Under the pieces are notes generated by a model. That model worked only from the letters and a program-made list of their open reading frames with translations. It was not told the origin of the DNA and made no database searches. The position numbers and the translations under genes are program-made. A DNA stretch of 32,124 nucleotides. Origin: a virus. The stretch lies in the IMG/VR virus record IMGVR_UViG_3300037325_000222, positions 1-32,124 of that record. One strand, written 5' to 3'. The first letter of the stretch is position 1. Every line of letters begins with the position of its first letter. Shown piece by piece: positions 13,097 through 20,914 of this stretch.

Positions 13097-13339
13097 ATGA
13101 AGAACGTAACAATCAAGGGCCAAGACTTAAAAGTGACCAAAAAGTACATCAAGGAAGTACTCCAGCTGGAGCACAACCTAAGCCACTACCAGCAGTACAG
13201 CAAGTGTAAGATTGCTATTGCGATCCAGTACCTAACAGTGTATAGCGAAGACACGATTGCCGATACCGTAGACCGCGCCTACTCCGGGTTTGACCATCTG
13301 GTCAAGCAATACGAAGCCGATCAGCAGTACTGTGGTTAA
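13097..13339 (+). CDS. 80-residue protein of unknown function, duplicated cassette copy 1
   Basis: Product starts MKNVTIKGQDLKVTKKYIKE and is followed by a predicted helical core (VLQLEHNLSHYQQYSKCKI, then IAIQYLTVYSEDTIADTV). It has two Cys, one at the extreme C-terminus (QQYCG). No family recognised. It has its own promoter and is bounded by terminators on both sides, so it is a self-contained transcription unit of the type called a moron. Morons often carry anti-defence or lysogenic-conversion functions; which, if either, applies here is unknown. An exact copy lies at 13547-13789. Confidence 0.75.
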   Translation: MKNVTIKGQDLKVTKKYIKEVLQLEHNLSHYQQYSKCKIAIAIQYLTVYSEDTIADTVDRAYSGFDHLVKQYEADQQYCG

Positions 13340-13357
13340 GATTACCACTACGACCCA

Positions 13358-13395
13358 CCCCGCTCCAGCCCTAACCGGTCGGGGCGGGGCTTTTT
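13358..13395 (+). terminator. intrinsic terminator after duplicated gene copy 1
   Basis: Same stem-loop and T-run as at 12908-12945. It closes the first promoter-gene cassette and precedes the second. Confidence 0.8.
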
Positions 13396-13467
13396 GCGCC
13401 AGCCCACCAGTAAACACTAGCCCTTTAGAATTATTTTACCTAAAACAGCAAATAAAGTCTGTAATAG

Positions 13468-13498
13468 TTGCGCAGTAAGTCTGAAAGGACTATCTTTG
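13468..13498 (+). promoter_or_regulatory. Bacteroidota-type promoter of duplicated gene copy 2
   Basis: Identical to the promoter at 13018-13048: TTG, 20-nt spacer, TATCTTTG. Confidence 0.8.
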
Positions 13499-13546
13499 CA
13501 GTAGAAGGAAGGGAGCAATGTTGCGGCCTTTCTAAAATCCAAACAG

Positions 13547-13789
13547 ATGAAGAACGTAACAATCAAGGGCCAAGACTTAAAAGTGACCAAAAAGTACATC
13601 AAGGAAGTACTCCAGCTGGAGCACAACCTAAGCCACTACCAGCAGTACAGCAAGTGTAAGATTGCTATTGCGATCCAGTACCTAACAGTGTATAGCGAAG
13701 ACACGATTGCCGATACCGTAGACCGCGCCTACTCCGGGTTTGACCATCTGGTCAAGCAATACGAAGCCGATCAGCAGTACTGTGGTTAA
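13547..13789 (+). CDS. 80-residue protein of unknown function, duplicated cassette copy 2
   Basis: Identical in DNA and protein to 13097-13339, including promoter and leader, so both copies should be expressed equally and gene dosage is doubled. No divergence has started. Its downstream terminator has a shortened T-run, which is the only difference in context between the two copies. Confidence 0.75.
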   Translation: MKNVTIKGQDLKVTKKYIKEVLQLEHNLSHYQQYSKCKIAIAIQYLTVYSEDTIADTVDRAYSGFDHLVKQYEADQQYCG

Positions 13790-13803
13790 GATTACCACTA
13801 CGA

Positions 13804-13843
13804 CCCACCCCGCTCCAGCCCTAACCGGTCGGGGCGGGGCTTT
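13804..13843 (+). repeat. partial third copy (40 bp) of the tandem unit
   Basis: Matches 12904-12943 and 13354-13393 exactly, then diverges (CTTTGGGG instead of CTTTTTGCG). It is the right-hand boundary of the duplication and probably the short homology used for unequal recombination. Confidence 0.85.
13808..13843 (+). terminator. terminator hairpin after duplicated gene copy 2, short T-run
   Basis: Same stem-loop, but only TTT followed by GGGG, so it should be leakier than the other two and may allow read-through into 13904-14529. Confidence 0.6.
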
Positions 13844-13879
13844 GGGGTGCAGGGCGGTTTGTTCTGCTGAACTTGGCGG

Positions 13880-13894
13880 CATTGACGCCACAAA
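13880..13894 (+). promoter_or_regulatory. leader hairpin before the 13904 gene, possible relative of the GNRA leader family
   Basis: GGCG-GCATTGA-CGCC, then ACAAATCAAA and the ATG about 9-10 nt or more downstream. Stem position and the downstream A-rich word match the minus-strand family; the loop is 7 nt and not GNRA. Confidence 0.35.
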
Positions 13895-13903
13895 TCAAAC
13901 AAG

Positions 13904-14092
13904 ATGAAACAAGTCACCACCCTACGAACTTGGCTTAACCAGGTGCCGCCATGCAAGATTGTCGCGGCACTTGACCGCGACGCAAACAACTCGACACGGG
14001 ACAAGAAGCGTCTTATCGACAGCCTATACAAGTTAGAAAAGGTCGCCCAGGCCGTAGGGGCTAAAATTGAAGTTACCCTGGCTACCAACTAA
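13904..14092 (+). CDS. small protein of unknown function
   Basis: A 62-residue product starting MKQVTTLRTWLNQVPPCK. It looks helical and charged (ANNSTRDKKRLIDSLYKLEK). The 5' leader carries a hairpin GGCG-GCATTGA-CGCC followed by ACAAATCAAA before the ATG, a layout close to the minus-strand leader hairpins (the same ACAAATCAAA occurs at 2199-2208 on the minus strand). The next start lies two bases after its stop. Confidence 0.6.
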   Translation: MKQVTTLRTWLNQVPPCKIVAALDRDANNSTRDKKRLIDSLYKLEKVAQAVGAKIEVTLATN

Positions 14093-14094
14093 AA

Positions 14095-14529
14095 ATGAAA
14101 AAGATGTACGAAACAAAAGAGCCTGCATTTATTGCCGCCCTCGAGTCGCTATCAAATGAGGCTGCCGACAACGTTATTAAGGCCTTGCAAGGCACCGAAA
14201 AAGCGCGCAACGCTTATTTCCATTCAGAGAAACACGCCGACTTGTCGGCAGCAACACTCGGAAGGTTGGTAATGTCCTACATGGCCCACCCTGCCACCGT
14301 GTCCGCCAAAGACGTGCACGAAGCATGGATCGTGGCTAAATCTTTTGCTGCGTCAGCAAAAGAAGCCCACTTATCAGCAAATAAGACGGCAAAGCTTGTG
14401 GCGCACATGTCCAGCTTATCTGCCAACGACTCGGCCAAAATAGCCGCTTTCGCAAAAGCATGGTGGGAGGGAGCAGAGGGTTACGCCGCAAATGCCCGCA
14501 TCGTCGCCGTCCTCGCTTCCAAAATATAG
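14095..14529 (+). CDS. alanine-rich helical protein of unknown function
   Basis: A 144-residue product rich in Ala, Ser and Lys (AKSFAASAKEAHLSANKTAK, AAFAKAWWEGAEGYAANAR). Predicted mostly helical with no membrane segment or catalytic motif I can see. Internal similarity between SANKTAKLVAHMSSLSANDS halves suggests a short helical repeat (SA..-AKL/AKI). It is the last gene before a strong terminator and precedes the packaging genes. Confidence 0.65.
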   Translation: MKKMYETKEPAFIAALESLSNEAADNVIKALQGTEKARNAYFHSEKHADLSAATLGRLVMSYMAHPATVSAKDVHEAWIVAKSFAASAKEAHLSANKTAKLVAHMSSLSANDSAKIAAFAKAWWEGAEGYAANARIVAVLASKI

Positions 14530-14557
14530 TATGTGTTGTGTTATTTGGTTTTATTCC

Positions 14558-14589
14558 CGCCACCAGTCATTGCGACTGGTGGCGTTTTT
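14558..14589 (+). terminator. intrinsic terminator before the late region
   Basis: Perfect 11-bp stem CGCCACCAGTC / GACTGGTGGCG, 5-nt loop, then five T. It separates the accessory genes from the HNH/packaging operon. Confidence 0.9.
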
Positions 14590-14621
14590 AGTGTTGGGCT
14601 GTTCGCTTACGTGACCTATGC

Positions 14622-14629
14622 TATCTTTG
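14622..14629 (+). promoter_or_regulatory. candidate promoter -7 box upstream of the packaging genes
   Basis: TATCTTTG, the same octamer as in the duplicated cassette promoters. It lies between the terminator and the HNH start (14652). The nearest TTG is 25 nt upstream, longer than usual, so the -33 element is uncertain and an activator may be needed. Confidence 0.5.
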
Positions 14630-14651
14630 TGGCGTCCCTACAAGTTAAGAT

Positions 14652-15089
14652 ATGCTACCCAACAGGCCACATAGCGACTATGCCTTTTACAATGGAAGGC
14701 GTTGGCGGAACTACTCGAAGCGGTACCGCCAGCTAAACAGCTGTTGCGAGGTGTGCAATGGGGAAGGGCGCACTACTGGTGTTACTTTATCGTACAGCCG
14801 CGACCTCAAGCGCAACGTGTCCGATGGGGTGACGGACCACGTTGTGCCGATCAGCAAGGGTGGGGCGGTATGGGACGATAGCAATCATATGGCCATGTGC
14901 CACCACCACCATAATAGAAAAAGGGCATACGAACAGCGAGGCTACGTGGTAGAAGCCGTGCAGGGGATTGATGGCCTTGTACCCAATGATCGTGCTGCGA
15001 TCATTGGTAAGCTGCTGCTGATTGAGCAAGCAACAGAACGGGGTGCTGATTGGATAGATAGCGAGCGTGTGCGTCCCAGACATGACTAG
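14652..15089 (+). CDS. HNH endonuclease, packaging-associated
   Basis: A 145-residue product. CCEVC (31-35) supplies zinc ligands, TDHVVP (61-66) carries the catalytic His, N78 is the middle Asn, and CHHHHN (83-88) ends the HNH motif. The W..YS..Y...N..C.. pattern at 18-35 is typical of small phage HNH nucleases encoded just before the terminase genes; in HK97-type cos phages these assist terminase cleavage. Position directly upstream of the small terminase supports this role. Confidence 0.9.
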   Translation: MLPNRPHSDYAFYNGRRWRNYSKRYRQLNSCCEVCNGEGRTTGVTLSYSRDLKRNVSDGVTDHVVPISKGGAVWDDSNHMAMCHHHHNRKRAYEQRGYVVEAVQGIDGLVPNDRAAIIGKLLLIEQATERGADWIDSERVRPRHD

Positions 15090-15233
15090 GCTGCGCTGAG
15101 GGCAGGAGGGGGGTGGTAGGGGGTTCTAATCCTACAATTTGTGTCAACAAGTACATCCCCGGCCTAAAGGGGGGAAAGTAAATGATAATTCTCGACCAAA
15201 AAAACTTGACGCCTGTTGCTTTTAAAACAAAAC
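15090..15233 (+). other. non-coding stretch between HNH and small terminase, candidate packaging site
   Basis: No gene with supporting context is seen in these 144 nt. It has a G-rich run on the plus strand (about 15098-15126, five G-tracts of 2-6 bases), a hairpin TCCCC / GGGGA around 15157-15175, and a 5-bp stem GTAGG / CCTAC around 15116. cos sites in related phages lie near the HNH and terminase genes, so this is a candidate; no direct evidence of cleavage exists. Confidence 0.3.
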
Positions 15234-15599
15234 ATGATGCAAAACATTATCGACCTCGACGATATAGCCCGACTGGTTTACGAGCAGACCTTGCCGGATT
15301 TGCCGGAGCCGGTTACGTTCACGGACCGCCTAATGTTGGCCATGTACGCGGTCCACATTTCAGATTACGAACGACTTCGCCAGCAAATTGCAGATGAAGG
15401 CGATACCATGGCCGATCAAAACGGGGTAGAGCACAAGCACCCGCTCGGGATCCCGATGGCAAAAGCTGACGCAATGGCAAATGCAAAAGCGGTACTACTG
15501 AAAATAGATAGAAAGCAGCGGGTAAAGTCTCAACTGGCCGGTGCTGGGAAAGCTAAACCGACATCGCTACGTAAATTGCCCCGCCAAACCGGTACCTAA
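15234..15599 (+). CDS. terminase small subunit, P27-like
   Basis: A 121-residue product. I use the ATG at 15234; a TTG at 15216 is in frame but the A-rich stretch directly before the ATG fits the other starts. The pattern FTDRLMLAMYAVHISDYERL, then NGVEHKHPLGIPMAKADAMA, resembles P27-family small terminases (an N-terminal helical DNA-binding part, NG..KHP in the middle, basic C-terminus). It binds the packaging site and recruits the large subunit, whose gene starts directly after this stop. Confidence 0.75.
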   Translation: MMQNIIDLDDIARLVYEQTLPDLPEPVTFTDRLMLAMYAVHISDYERLRQQIADEGDTMADQNGVEHKHPLGIPMAKADAMANAKAVLLKIDRKQRVKSQLAGAGKAKPTSLRKLPRQTGT

Positions 15600-17291
15600 A
15601 TGGATTCTTGGCAACCTTACATTGATTCCGTCCTGGGCGGCACCCGGCTGGCGGGGCGGTTGGAGTTGCTTTCTGTGCAGCGGTGTGTTCGGCTGATGAA
15701 TGACACGCGGTACGTATTTGATGCAGAGGAGGCGGGCTGGGCAATTGATGTCATTTCCGGATTCAAGCACACCAAAGGGGATTTCAAGGGCAAGCGGTTT
15801 CAGTTGATGGATTGGCAAAAGTTCTTTCTGGCTTACATATTTGGCTTAAAGCACAAAGGTTCTGGCTTGCGCGTAACGCGCAAGGTGCTGCTTTGCATTG
15901 CTAAAAAAGGGGGCAAGTCCGAGTTGGCGGGTGCTATTTCTGTCTTGATGGCTTTCTTTGACGGCGAGCAGGCGGCGGAGGTGTACAGCGTTGCTAACAA
16001 AAAGGACCAAGCCTTGTATTGCTGGAATTCCGGCAAAGTCATGATGGACTACCTAAAGGCGGAAGGTAAAATGTCGGATATTAGGGTGTATAATTCTCAA
16101 CAAAACTATGAGCTGGTAAGTAAATTGGATGCGCTAGATAACAGCCCGGACGGTTCTTTTTTCCGCGCTATTTCTGCCGATTCTGGAACCTTAGATGGTG
16201 TGTTCCCCCACCTTTCCTGTGTGGACGAATACCACGAGGCGAGGGATTCGTCTATACCTGACAACCTGGAATCTGGATCAGTAGGACGGGCGCAGCCATT
16301 GTTGATTATTACAACCACGCGGGGCTTTAACGTGTTGGGGACGCTTTGGCAGCTGGAGCAGCGGTATATATCTATTCTTGAGGGGTCTATTGAAAACGAT
16401 GAAGTTTTCCCCTTGATCTTTTCGATGGACGATAAAGACGATTGGGAAGTAGAGGCTAATTGGGAAAAGTCAAACCCTGGCATTGGCCAGGCTCCACCTT
16501 GGGAAGGTTTGCGGTCGCAGTACGTTACAGCGGTAACTGAAGGGGCTACGAGAATGACCTCCTTCATTACAAAAAACCTCAACAGGTGGCAAAAGACAAA
16601 CACGACATGGATTAAGCGGGAGGACTATATGCAAGCGTCTACTGATTTTGATGAGAAGATTTTACATGGCCGCTTGTGCTACGGGGGGTTAGACTTGGCA
16701 ACAGTAAAGGACTTGGCTGTGTGGTCGCTTGTGTTCCCCCCTACTCAAGACGATCCCAAGTTTAGAACTATTTCACGATCCTGGTGCGCTGAAGATCGGG
16801 CAAAGCACAGGGCTATGCAGGATAAAGTGCCTTACATGGACTGGGCGGCAGGCGGTTGGCTGACATTGACGCCAGGAAAGACAATAGACTACGAGTATAT
16901 AAGGGCGCAAATAATTTCCGACTTTTCGGTTTTTGAAGTGCACCACGCTAATTATGACCGATTTAACGCGTCTCAGCTCATTAACGAGCTGCTGATTGAG
17001 GGCATTGAAATGGTGGCCTTTAACCAGTCGTTCATGAATTTTAGCCCTGCGGTTCTTGGGATGGAAAAGGAAATATTGGATGGGCTTTGGGATCACCAAA
17101 ACAACCCAGTCGTGGCTTGGTGCTTTCAAAACGTAATGCTGAAACAGGACGCTGGCGGCAATGTAAGAATCGACAAATCAAGGAGCAGGGAAAAAGTAGA
17201 CGCGGCGGTTGCAAACGCAATGGCCTACGCTGGCTACCTGGAATACAAGGAAGACGAACAAGAATCGACAGGCGAAATCTTTGTGTGGTAA
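15600..17291 (+). CDS. terminase large subunit
   Basis: A 563-residue packaging motor of the Terminase_1 (YmfN/HK97-like) type. ATPase domain: the deviant Walker A AKKGGKS (101-107), Walker B CVDEYHE (207-213) and the ITTT coupling motif (237-240). Nuclease domain: GGLDLA with Asp 365, NYDRF with Asp 453, and EKVDAAVANA with Asp 534, the three acidic residues of an RNase H fold. The motor translocates DNA into the prohead and cuts it. Length is normal for the family. The C-terminus ends EIFVW, very similar to the end of the following small protein. Confidence 0.95.
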   Translation: MDSWQPYIDSVLGGTRLAGRLELLSVQRCVRLMNDTRYVFDAEEAGWAIDVISGFKHTKGDFKGKRFQLMDWQKFFLAYIFGLKHKGSGLRVTRKVLLCIAKKGGKSELAGAISVLMAFFDGEQAAEVYSVANKKDQALYCWNSGKVMMDYLKAEGKMSDIRVYNSQQNYELVSKLDALDNSPDGSFFRAISADSGTLDGVFPHLSCVDEYHEARDSSIPDNLESGSVGRAQPLLIITTTRGFNVLGTLWQLEQRYISILEGSIENDEVFPLIFSMDDKDDWEVEANWEKSNPGIGQAPPWEGLRSQYVTAVTEGATRMTSFITKNLNRWQKTNTTWIKREDYMQASTDFDEKILHGRLCYGGLDLATVKDLAVWSLVFPPTQDDPKFRTISRSWCAEDRAKHRAMQDKVPYMDWAAGGWLTLTPGKTIDYEYIRAQIISDFSVFEVHHANYDRFNASQLINELLIEGIEMVAFNQSFMNFSPAVLGMEKEILDGLWDHQNNPVVAWCFQNVMLKQDAGGNVRIDKSRSREKVDAAVANAMAYAGYLEYKEDEQESTGEIFVW

Positions 17292-17305
17292 CCTAAAACA
17301 AAGAT

Positions 17306-17584
17306 GTGATACCAAGATACGTAACTGATACAGATGAGCCTTGCACCGTGATTCCTGACAGGGTGACGGCCATGCTTTTTGCGGAAGGGTATTTTATTGA
17401 GTTTTGGCGCGAAGTACAGGACAACGCATGTAGTCACAAGGATGCGTGGGCATTATGCGAGGCCACGCTCCGCCAGTACGGCTTCCCGCACCGGTATGAC
17501 AGCTACGAAAGCTTTAGGGTAATGAAAAGCAAGCTTTCGGGGAATAAAGGGGGAGATAGCGCAGGGAAAATATATGTGTGGTGA
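17306..17584 (+). CDS. small protein between terminase and portal, unknown function
   Basis: A 92-residue product from a GTG at 17306; an in-frame ATG at 17372 would give a 70-residue form. It contains HKDAWALCEATLRQYGFPHR followed by YDSYESFRVMKS, a Y.SYESFR pattern that I recall from small proteins in the same position of other Bacteroidota phages. It ends SAGKIYVW, close to the last residues of the large terminase (STGEIFVW). Function unknown; it may help head assembly or packaging. Confidence 0.65.
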   Translation: MIPRYVTDTDEPCTVIPDRVTAMLFAEGYFIEFWREVQDNACSHKDAWALCEATLRQYGFPHRYDSYESFRVMKSKLSGNKGGDSAGKIYVW

Positions 17585-17597
17585 TGCTTGGTGGTTT

Positions 17598-18983
17598 ATG
17601 TTAACCAAGTTAACGCGAACCATTGGCCTGGCAGAATACCTTGCGCACATGTTTGCAGGTTTACGCTCAACAGCGCGGGGTTTTTCCATATTTTCAGCTC
17701 CATCTTTTAGGGCGAAAAGCGCGCCCTTTGTCCCCAAAACACCTAAAACCGAGGAACGGGACAACCAGCAAGTTGTAAACTACACCAGTTTTTTTGGCCC
17801 TTCGCGTGGAGCGCAATCTAAGTCGGGCGAAGTTGTAAGCCACGAAACAGCCCAGTCTCTTACGGCTGTCTGGGCCTGCTTGCGGGTCATTTCTGAATCT
17901 ATTAGTTCGCTGTCTTGGGACGTGTACACAGATGCCGGAATCGGTCGAGAAAAGCAGCCCCGGCACCCTGTTGCTAAGCTACTGACCAACCCACACCCCC
18001 TTTATTCCGGGCAAACCTTCATAGAAACGATGCAAGCGTGGGCAACCCTGCATGGTAACGCTTATGCTGTTATTATTCGGAACGGATCAGGTCAGCCAAT
18101 TCAGCTTCGGCACGTCGCCAACACCCTAGTAAAAATAGACTACGACGAAAAGTTGGGCCAGTTGTTTTACACCATAAATTCGTCTACGACTGGCAAACAT
18201 ATCGTACTAGACGCCAACAACGTGCTCCACATTCGCGCAATGGTCTGGGACAGCGAGAACGGTACCGGCAAAAGCCCAATCACCACCCACCGTGACACGT
18301 TTGGCCTCGGGACAGCAGGGCAAGGCTATATGTCTGCGCTGATGAAAAATGGCGCAAATCTGTCTGGCGTCCTTACTACCGACATGGCACTTACGAAAGA
18401 AGTGGCTGAGGCAAACCGCGACAGCTGGCAGCGTGCGAACGGTGGTGTTGGCAATTCGGGCGGCACGGCTGTACTCCAAGGCGGAATGAAATACCAGGCA
18501 TTGAGCCTATCCCCTGCTGATGCGCAATGGCTCGAAATGATGAAGGCCACAACGGAAGACGTTAGCCGCATTTTTCGCGTTCCTATGCATATGCTTAGTG
18601 CCCTGGATCGAAGCACCAACAACAACATTGAGCACCAGGGCAGGGAGTTTGTTACGCACACTTTGCGGCCTTGGGTCAAGCGTTGGGAGGCAGAATTGAC
18701 TAAATTATTTAGCGACCGATCAGCTTCCTATTTTAGGTTTAACCTGGATAGCTTAATGCGCGGCGACACAGATGCGCGGACAAAAATGCATGGCATGATG
18801 CTAAGCACAGGCACCCTAAACAGGGATGAGGTGCGCGCCATTGAGGGTTACAATCCTATTGCCGGGGGCGAAGGCAAAATACACTTGTACCCTGTCAACT
18901 TCGCCCCAATGGCGGGATTAGGACAAATAGAACAAGGCGCGGAAGTGCCACAAAACCAGCTAGGTAATGGAGAAGAGGAATAG
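17598..18983 (+). CDS. portal protein, HK97 family
   Basis: A 461-residue product from the ATG at 17598 (MLTKLTRTIGL); an ATG at 17574 would add MCGDAWWF and overlap the previous gene. Family features: SHETAQSLTAVWACLRVISE near the N-terminus, LTNPHPLYSGQTFIETM, an AWATLHGNAYAVIIRN strand-turn segment, then KSPITTHRDTFGLG, SRIFRVPMHMLSALDRST and a helical stem with EGYNPI. It forms the dodecameric channel for DNA entry and connector binding. Typical of the group, it is followed by protease and capsid genes. The C-terminus overlaps the protease gene by 17 nt. Confidence 0.95.
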   Translation: MLTKLTRTIGLAEYLAHMFAGLRSTARGFSIFSAPSFRAKSAPFVPKTPKTEERDNQQVVNYTSFFGPSRGAQSKSGEVVSHETAQSLTAVWACLRVISESISSLSWDVYTDAGIGREKQPRHPVAKLLTNPHPLYSGQTFIETMQAWATLHGNAYAVIIRNGSGQPIQLRHVANTLVKIDYDEKLGQLFYTINSSTTGKHIVLDANNVLHIRAMVWDSENGTGKSPITTHRDTFGLGTAGQGYMSALMKNGANLSGVLTTDMALTKEVAEANRDSWQRANGGVGNSGGTAVLQGGMKYQALSLSPADAQWLEMMKATTEDVSRIFRVPMHMLSALDRSTNNNIEHQGREFVTHTLRPWVKRWEAELTKLFSDRSASYFRFNLDSLMRGDTDARTKMHGMMLSTGTLNRDEVRAIEGYNPIAGGEGKIHLYPVNFAPMAGLGQIEQGAEVPQNQLGNGEEE

Positions 18984-19677
18984 CCCACCGACAGGCGTTC
19001 AGCGACGCTTTGTACCGTTCGTTTTTACCAGGTCTCAAGCCGGAGGGGCCGCTAACGGCCCTTTACGGATTGACGGGCACGGTTCAGTTTTCAATGTGCT
19101 GTCTGAAGACCTGGGCGGGTTTAGGGAAATTATTCACCCTGGTGCGTTTGACCGCGCATTGGCAAAGTCCGATATACGATGCCTATTTAATCACGATGCA
19201 AACCTAATTCTCGGCAGGAACACGTCTGGAACCTTAGAAGTGGGTACCGATAGTGCCGGACTGAATTACGCCTGCGAAATGGCAGATGTCAGCTATGCCC
19301 GCGACCTCAAGGTAAGCATTGATCGTGGCGACGTGAACCAGAGCTCGTTTGCGTTCTCGGTCGATTGGGAAGACGAAACAGAGCGCAAATGGTCAATGAC
19401 GCGATCGGAAGATGGTCAATGGATATTAAATCACTTCGACGTTGATGAGCTGTTCGATGTTTCCCCCGTGACTTACCCGGCCTACAAGGCTGCTGGCGTC
19501 CGTTCGGCTGGCCTTGCGCCTGCGTTTCGTGCGCTTGAGACGGCAAAAGGTCGGTTTAATGCCCGACAAAAAAACGAAGGAACAAAAGCGGACGAAATGC
19601 AAAAGGCGGAAGCTGCTGCAATTCGCGCCCGGCTAATTCAAATCAATACAAACGACATTTTTATAACGGGCGCGTAA
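18967..19677 (+). CDS. prohead maturation protease, HK97 type
   Basis: A 236-residue product of the U35 family. GHGSVFNVLSEDLGGF.E...PGAF (37-61) is the family's N-terminal signature; CLFNHD supplies the catalytic His 76; NQSSFAF supplies the catalytic Ser (126 or 127); and DVSPVTYPAY (164-173) is the conserved strand. It cleaves the delta domain of the capsid protein during head maturation. The last 30 residues are charged and probably removed. The start overlaps the portal gene. Confidence 0.95.
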   Translation: MEKRNSPPTGVQRRFVPFVFTRSQAGGAANGPLRIDGHGSVFNVLSEDLGGFREIIHPGAFDRALAKSDIRCLFNHDANLILGRNTSGTLEVGTDSAGLNYACEMADVSYARDLKVSIDRGDVNQSSFAFSVDWEDETERKWSMTRSEDGQWILNHFDVDELFDVSPVTYPAYKAAGVRSAGLAPAFRALETAKGRFNARQKNEGTKADEMQKAEAAAIRARLIQINTNDIFITGA

Positions 19678-19696
19678 GTGCCAAATACTGAGCAAT

Positions 19697-20914
19697 ATGA
19701 GAACCGAGAAGGAACTTCTTGAGACACGCGCCCGGCTGGTTAATGAGCAGAACGATCTGAACAACCAACTGAACGGCAAAGACGTAACTGATGAAATGTC
19801 GCAGCGATGGGATAAGATTCAGCTAGACATTGCCGCGCTTACTGCTGAAATCCACCGCGGACAGAGCGTAAAGCAAAACATGGCCCTGATTGCCGACCAG
19901 CAAGCCGAATCGGAGGACCGAAGCGGGGTTGCGCCAAAAAGCGCAGACCAAAAAGGCGCATACCGGGCAGCGTTTGATAAATGGCTGCGCACGGGCCTTG
20001 GCAATATGTCTACCGAGGAACGCGGCATTATGAGCCGTGGGACTGATCCGCAATCGGTCGGAACAAACAACCTGGGCGGCTTTACAGTCCCCCAGGAGTT
20101 CGGCGACGAGCTGATTAAATCAATGGCCGCATACGGTGGAATGCTTGACGTTTCTACCGTAATTCGCACCCTGTCAGGCTCGCCTATGCCCTTCCCGTCC
20201 AGCGACGAGACTGGCGTAACTGGCCGACTTGTTGCGGAAAACGCGCCCATTGCGGTAAAGGACATCGCTTTTGGCTCCATCACCTTAGGCGCTTACGCCT
20301 ACACGTCTGACATCGTAAAGCTGTCCTATCAGCTGATGCAAGACAATGGGATCAACCTGGAGGCTGAAATCATGCCAATCCTTGCCGAACGACTGGGGCG
20401 AATTTTCAATACGCACCTGACTGTTGGAACCGGATCCGGCCAGCCCTCTGGCGTGGCAACCGGTGCGCTTGCTGGCGTTACTTCCGCTGCGGCTGCTGGC
20501 GTTACGCGTGGCGAGATCATTGACCTGCAACACAGCGTAGACGCTGCATACCGGGCAAATGGCCGCTATATGCTGAACGATCTGACCATTGCAGCCCTGC
20601 GTAAGCTTGCACTAGGAACTGGTGACGCTTCCCCCCTGTGGCAGTTGTCAATGCGCGAAGGCGTGCCTGACCTGCTCGAAGGCAAGCCATACACAGTCAA
20701 CAACGACATTGCTAGCCTTGGTGCTGGCAACGTCCCCCTTTTGTTCGGCGACTTCAGCAAGTACCGCGTCCGCATTACGCGTGACGTCACGATGGCTGAA
20801 ATGAACGAGCTGTATATCGCAAACCTACAAAAAGGCTTCACGGCCTTTGCGCGGATGGATGGTGCGCTGCTCGATACCAAAGCAGTTAAAAAACTGACCA
20901 ATGCCGCTTCGTAA
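19697..20914 (+). CDS. major capsid protein, HK97 fold, with N-terminal scaffold domain
   Basis: A 405-residue product. Residues 1-100 are a coiled-coil delta domain (ELLETRARLVNEQNDLNNQL, then TAEIHRGQSVKQN) that serves as a built-in scaffold. The mature part starts around residue 115-120, near GTNNLGGFTVPQEFGDEL, the usual start of the HK97 fold; the protease site cannot be fixed by eye. Later motifs such as VAENAPIAVKDIAFGSITL, DIVKLSYQLMQD and KLALGTGDASPLWQ fit the family. Most abundant structural protein of the head. Confidence 0.95.
   Translation: MRTEKELLETRARLVNEQNDLNNQLNGKDVTDEMSQRWDKIQLDIAALTAEIHRGQSVKQNMALIADQQAESEDRSGVAPKSADQKGAYRAAFDKWLRTGLGNMSTEERGIMSRGTDPQSVGTNNLGGFTVPQEFGDELIKSMAAYGGMLDVSTVIRTLSGSPMPFPSSDETGVTGRLVAENAPIAVKDIAFGSITLGAYAYTSDIVKLSYQLMQDNGINLEAEIMPILAERLGRIFNTHLTVGTGSGQPSGVATGALAGVTSAAAAGVTRGEIIDLQHSVDAAYRANGRYMLNDLTIAALRKLALGTGDASPLWQLSMREGVPDLLEGKPYTVNNDIASLGAGNVPLLFGDFSKYRVRITRDVTMAEMNELYIANLQKGFTAFARMDGALLDTKAVKKLTNAAS

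Larger units (their letters stand above)
12904..13353 (+). repeat. tandem 450-bp duplication, unit 1
   Basis: Identical base for base to 13354-13803. The unit holds a terminator, a promoter, a leader and one 80-codon gene. Its first 40 bp occur a third time at 13804-13843, so the duplication is bounded by a 40-bp direct repeat at both ends. Confidence 0.9.
13354..13803 (+). repeat. tandem 450-bp duplication, unit 2
   Basis: Exact second copy of the unit. The lack of any difference implies a very recent event, gene conversion, or an assembly artefact. Confidence 0.9.

Noticed and set aside
12674-13417. minus-strand ORFs starting MFTGGLAQKAPPRP at two places
   Set aside because: They are antisense readings of the repeated terminator and lack promoter or coupling context.
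12904-13843. CRISPR-like array
   Set aside because: The repeats are two long tandem units containing a gene, not short repeats separated by unique spacers.
15098-15150. possible tRNA because of a GGTTCTAATCC T-arm-like stretch
   Set aside because: No anticodon arm, D arm or acceptor stem can be folded around it.
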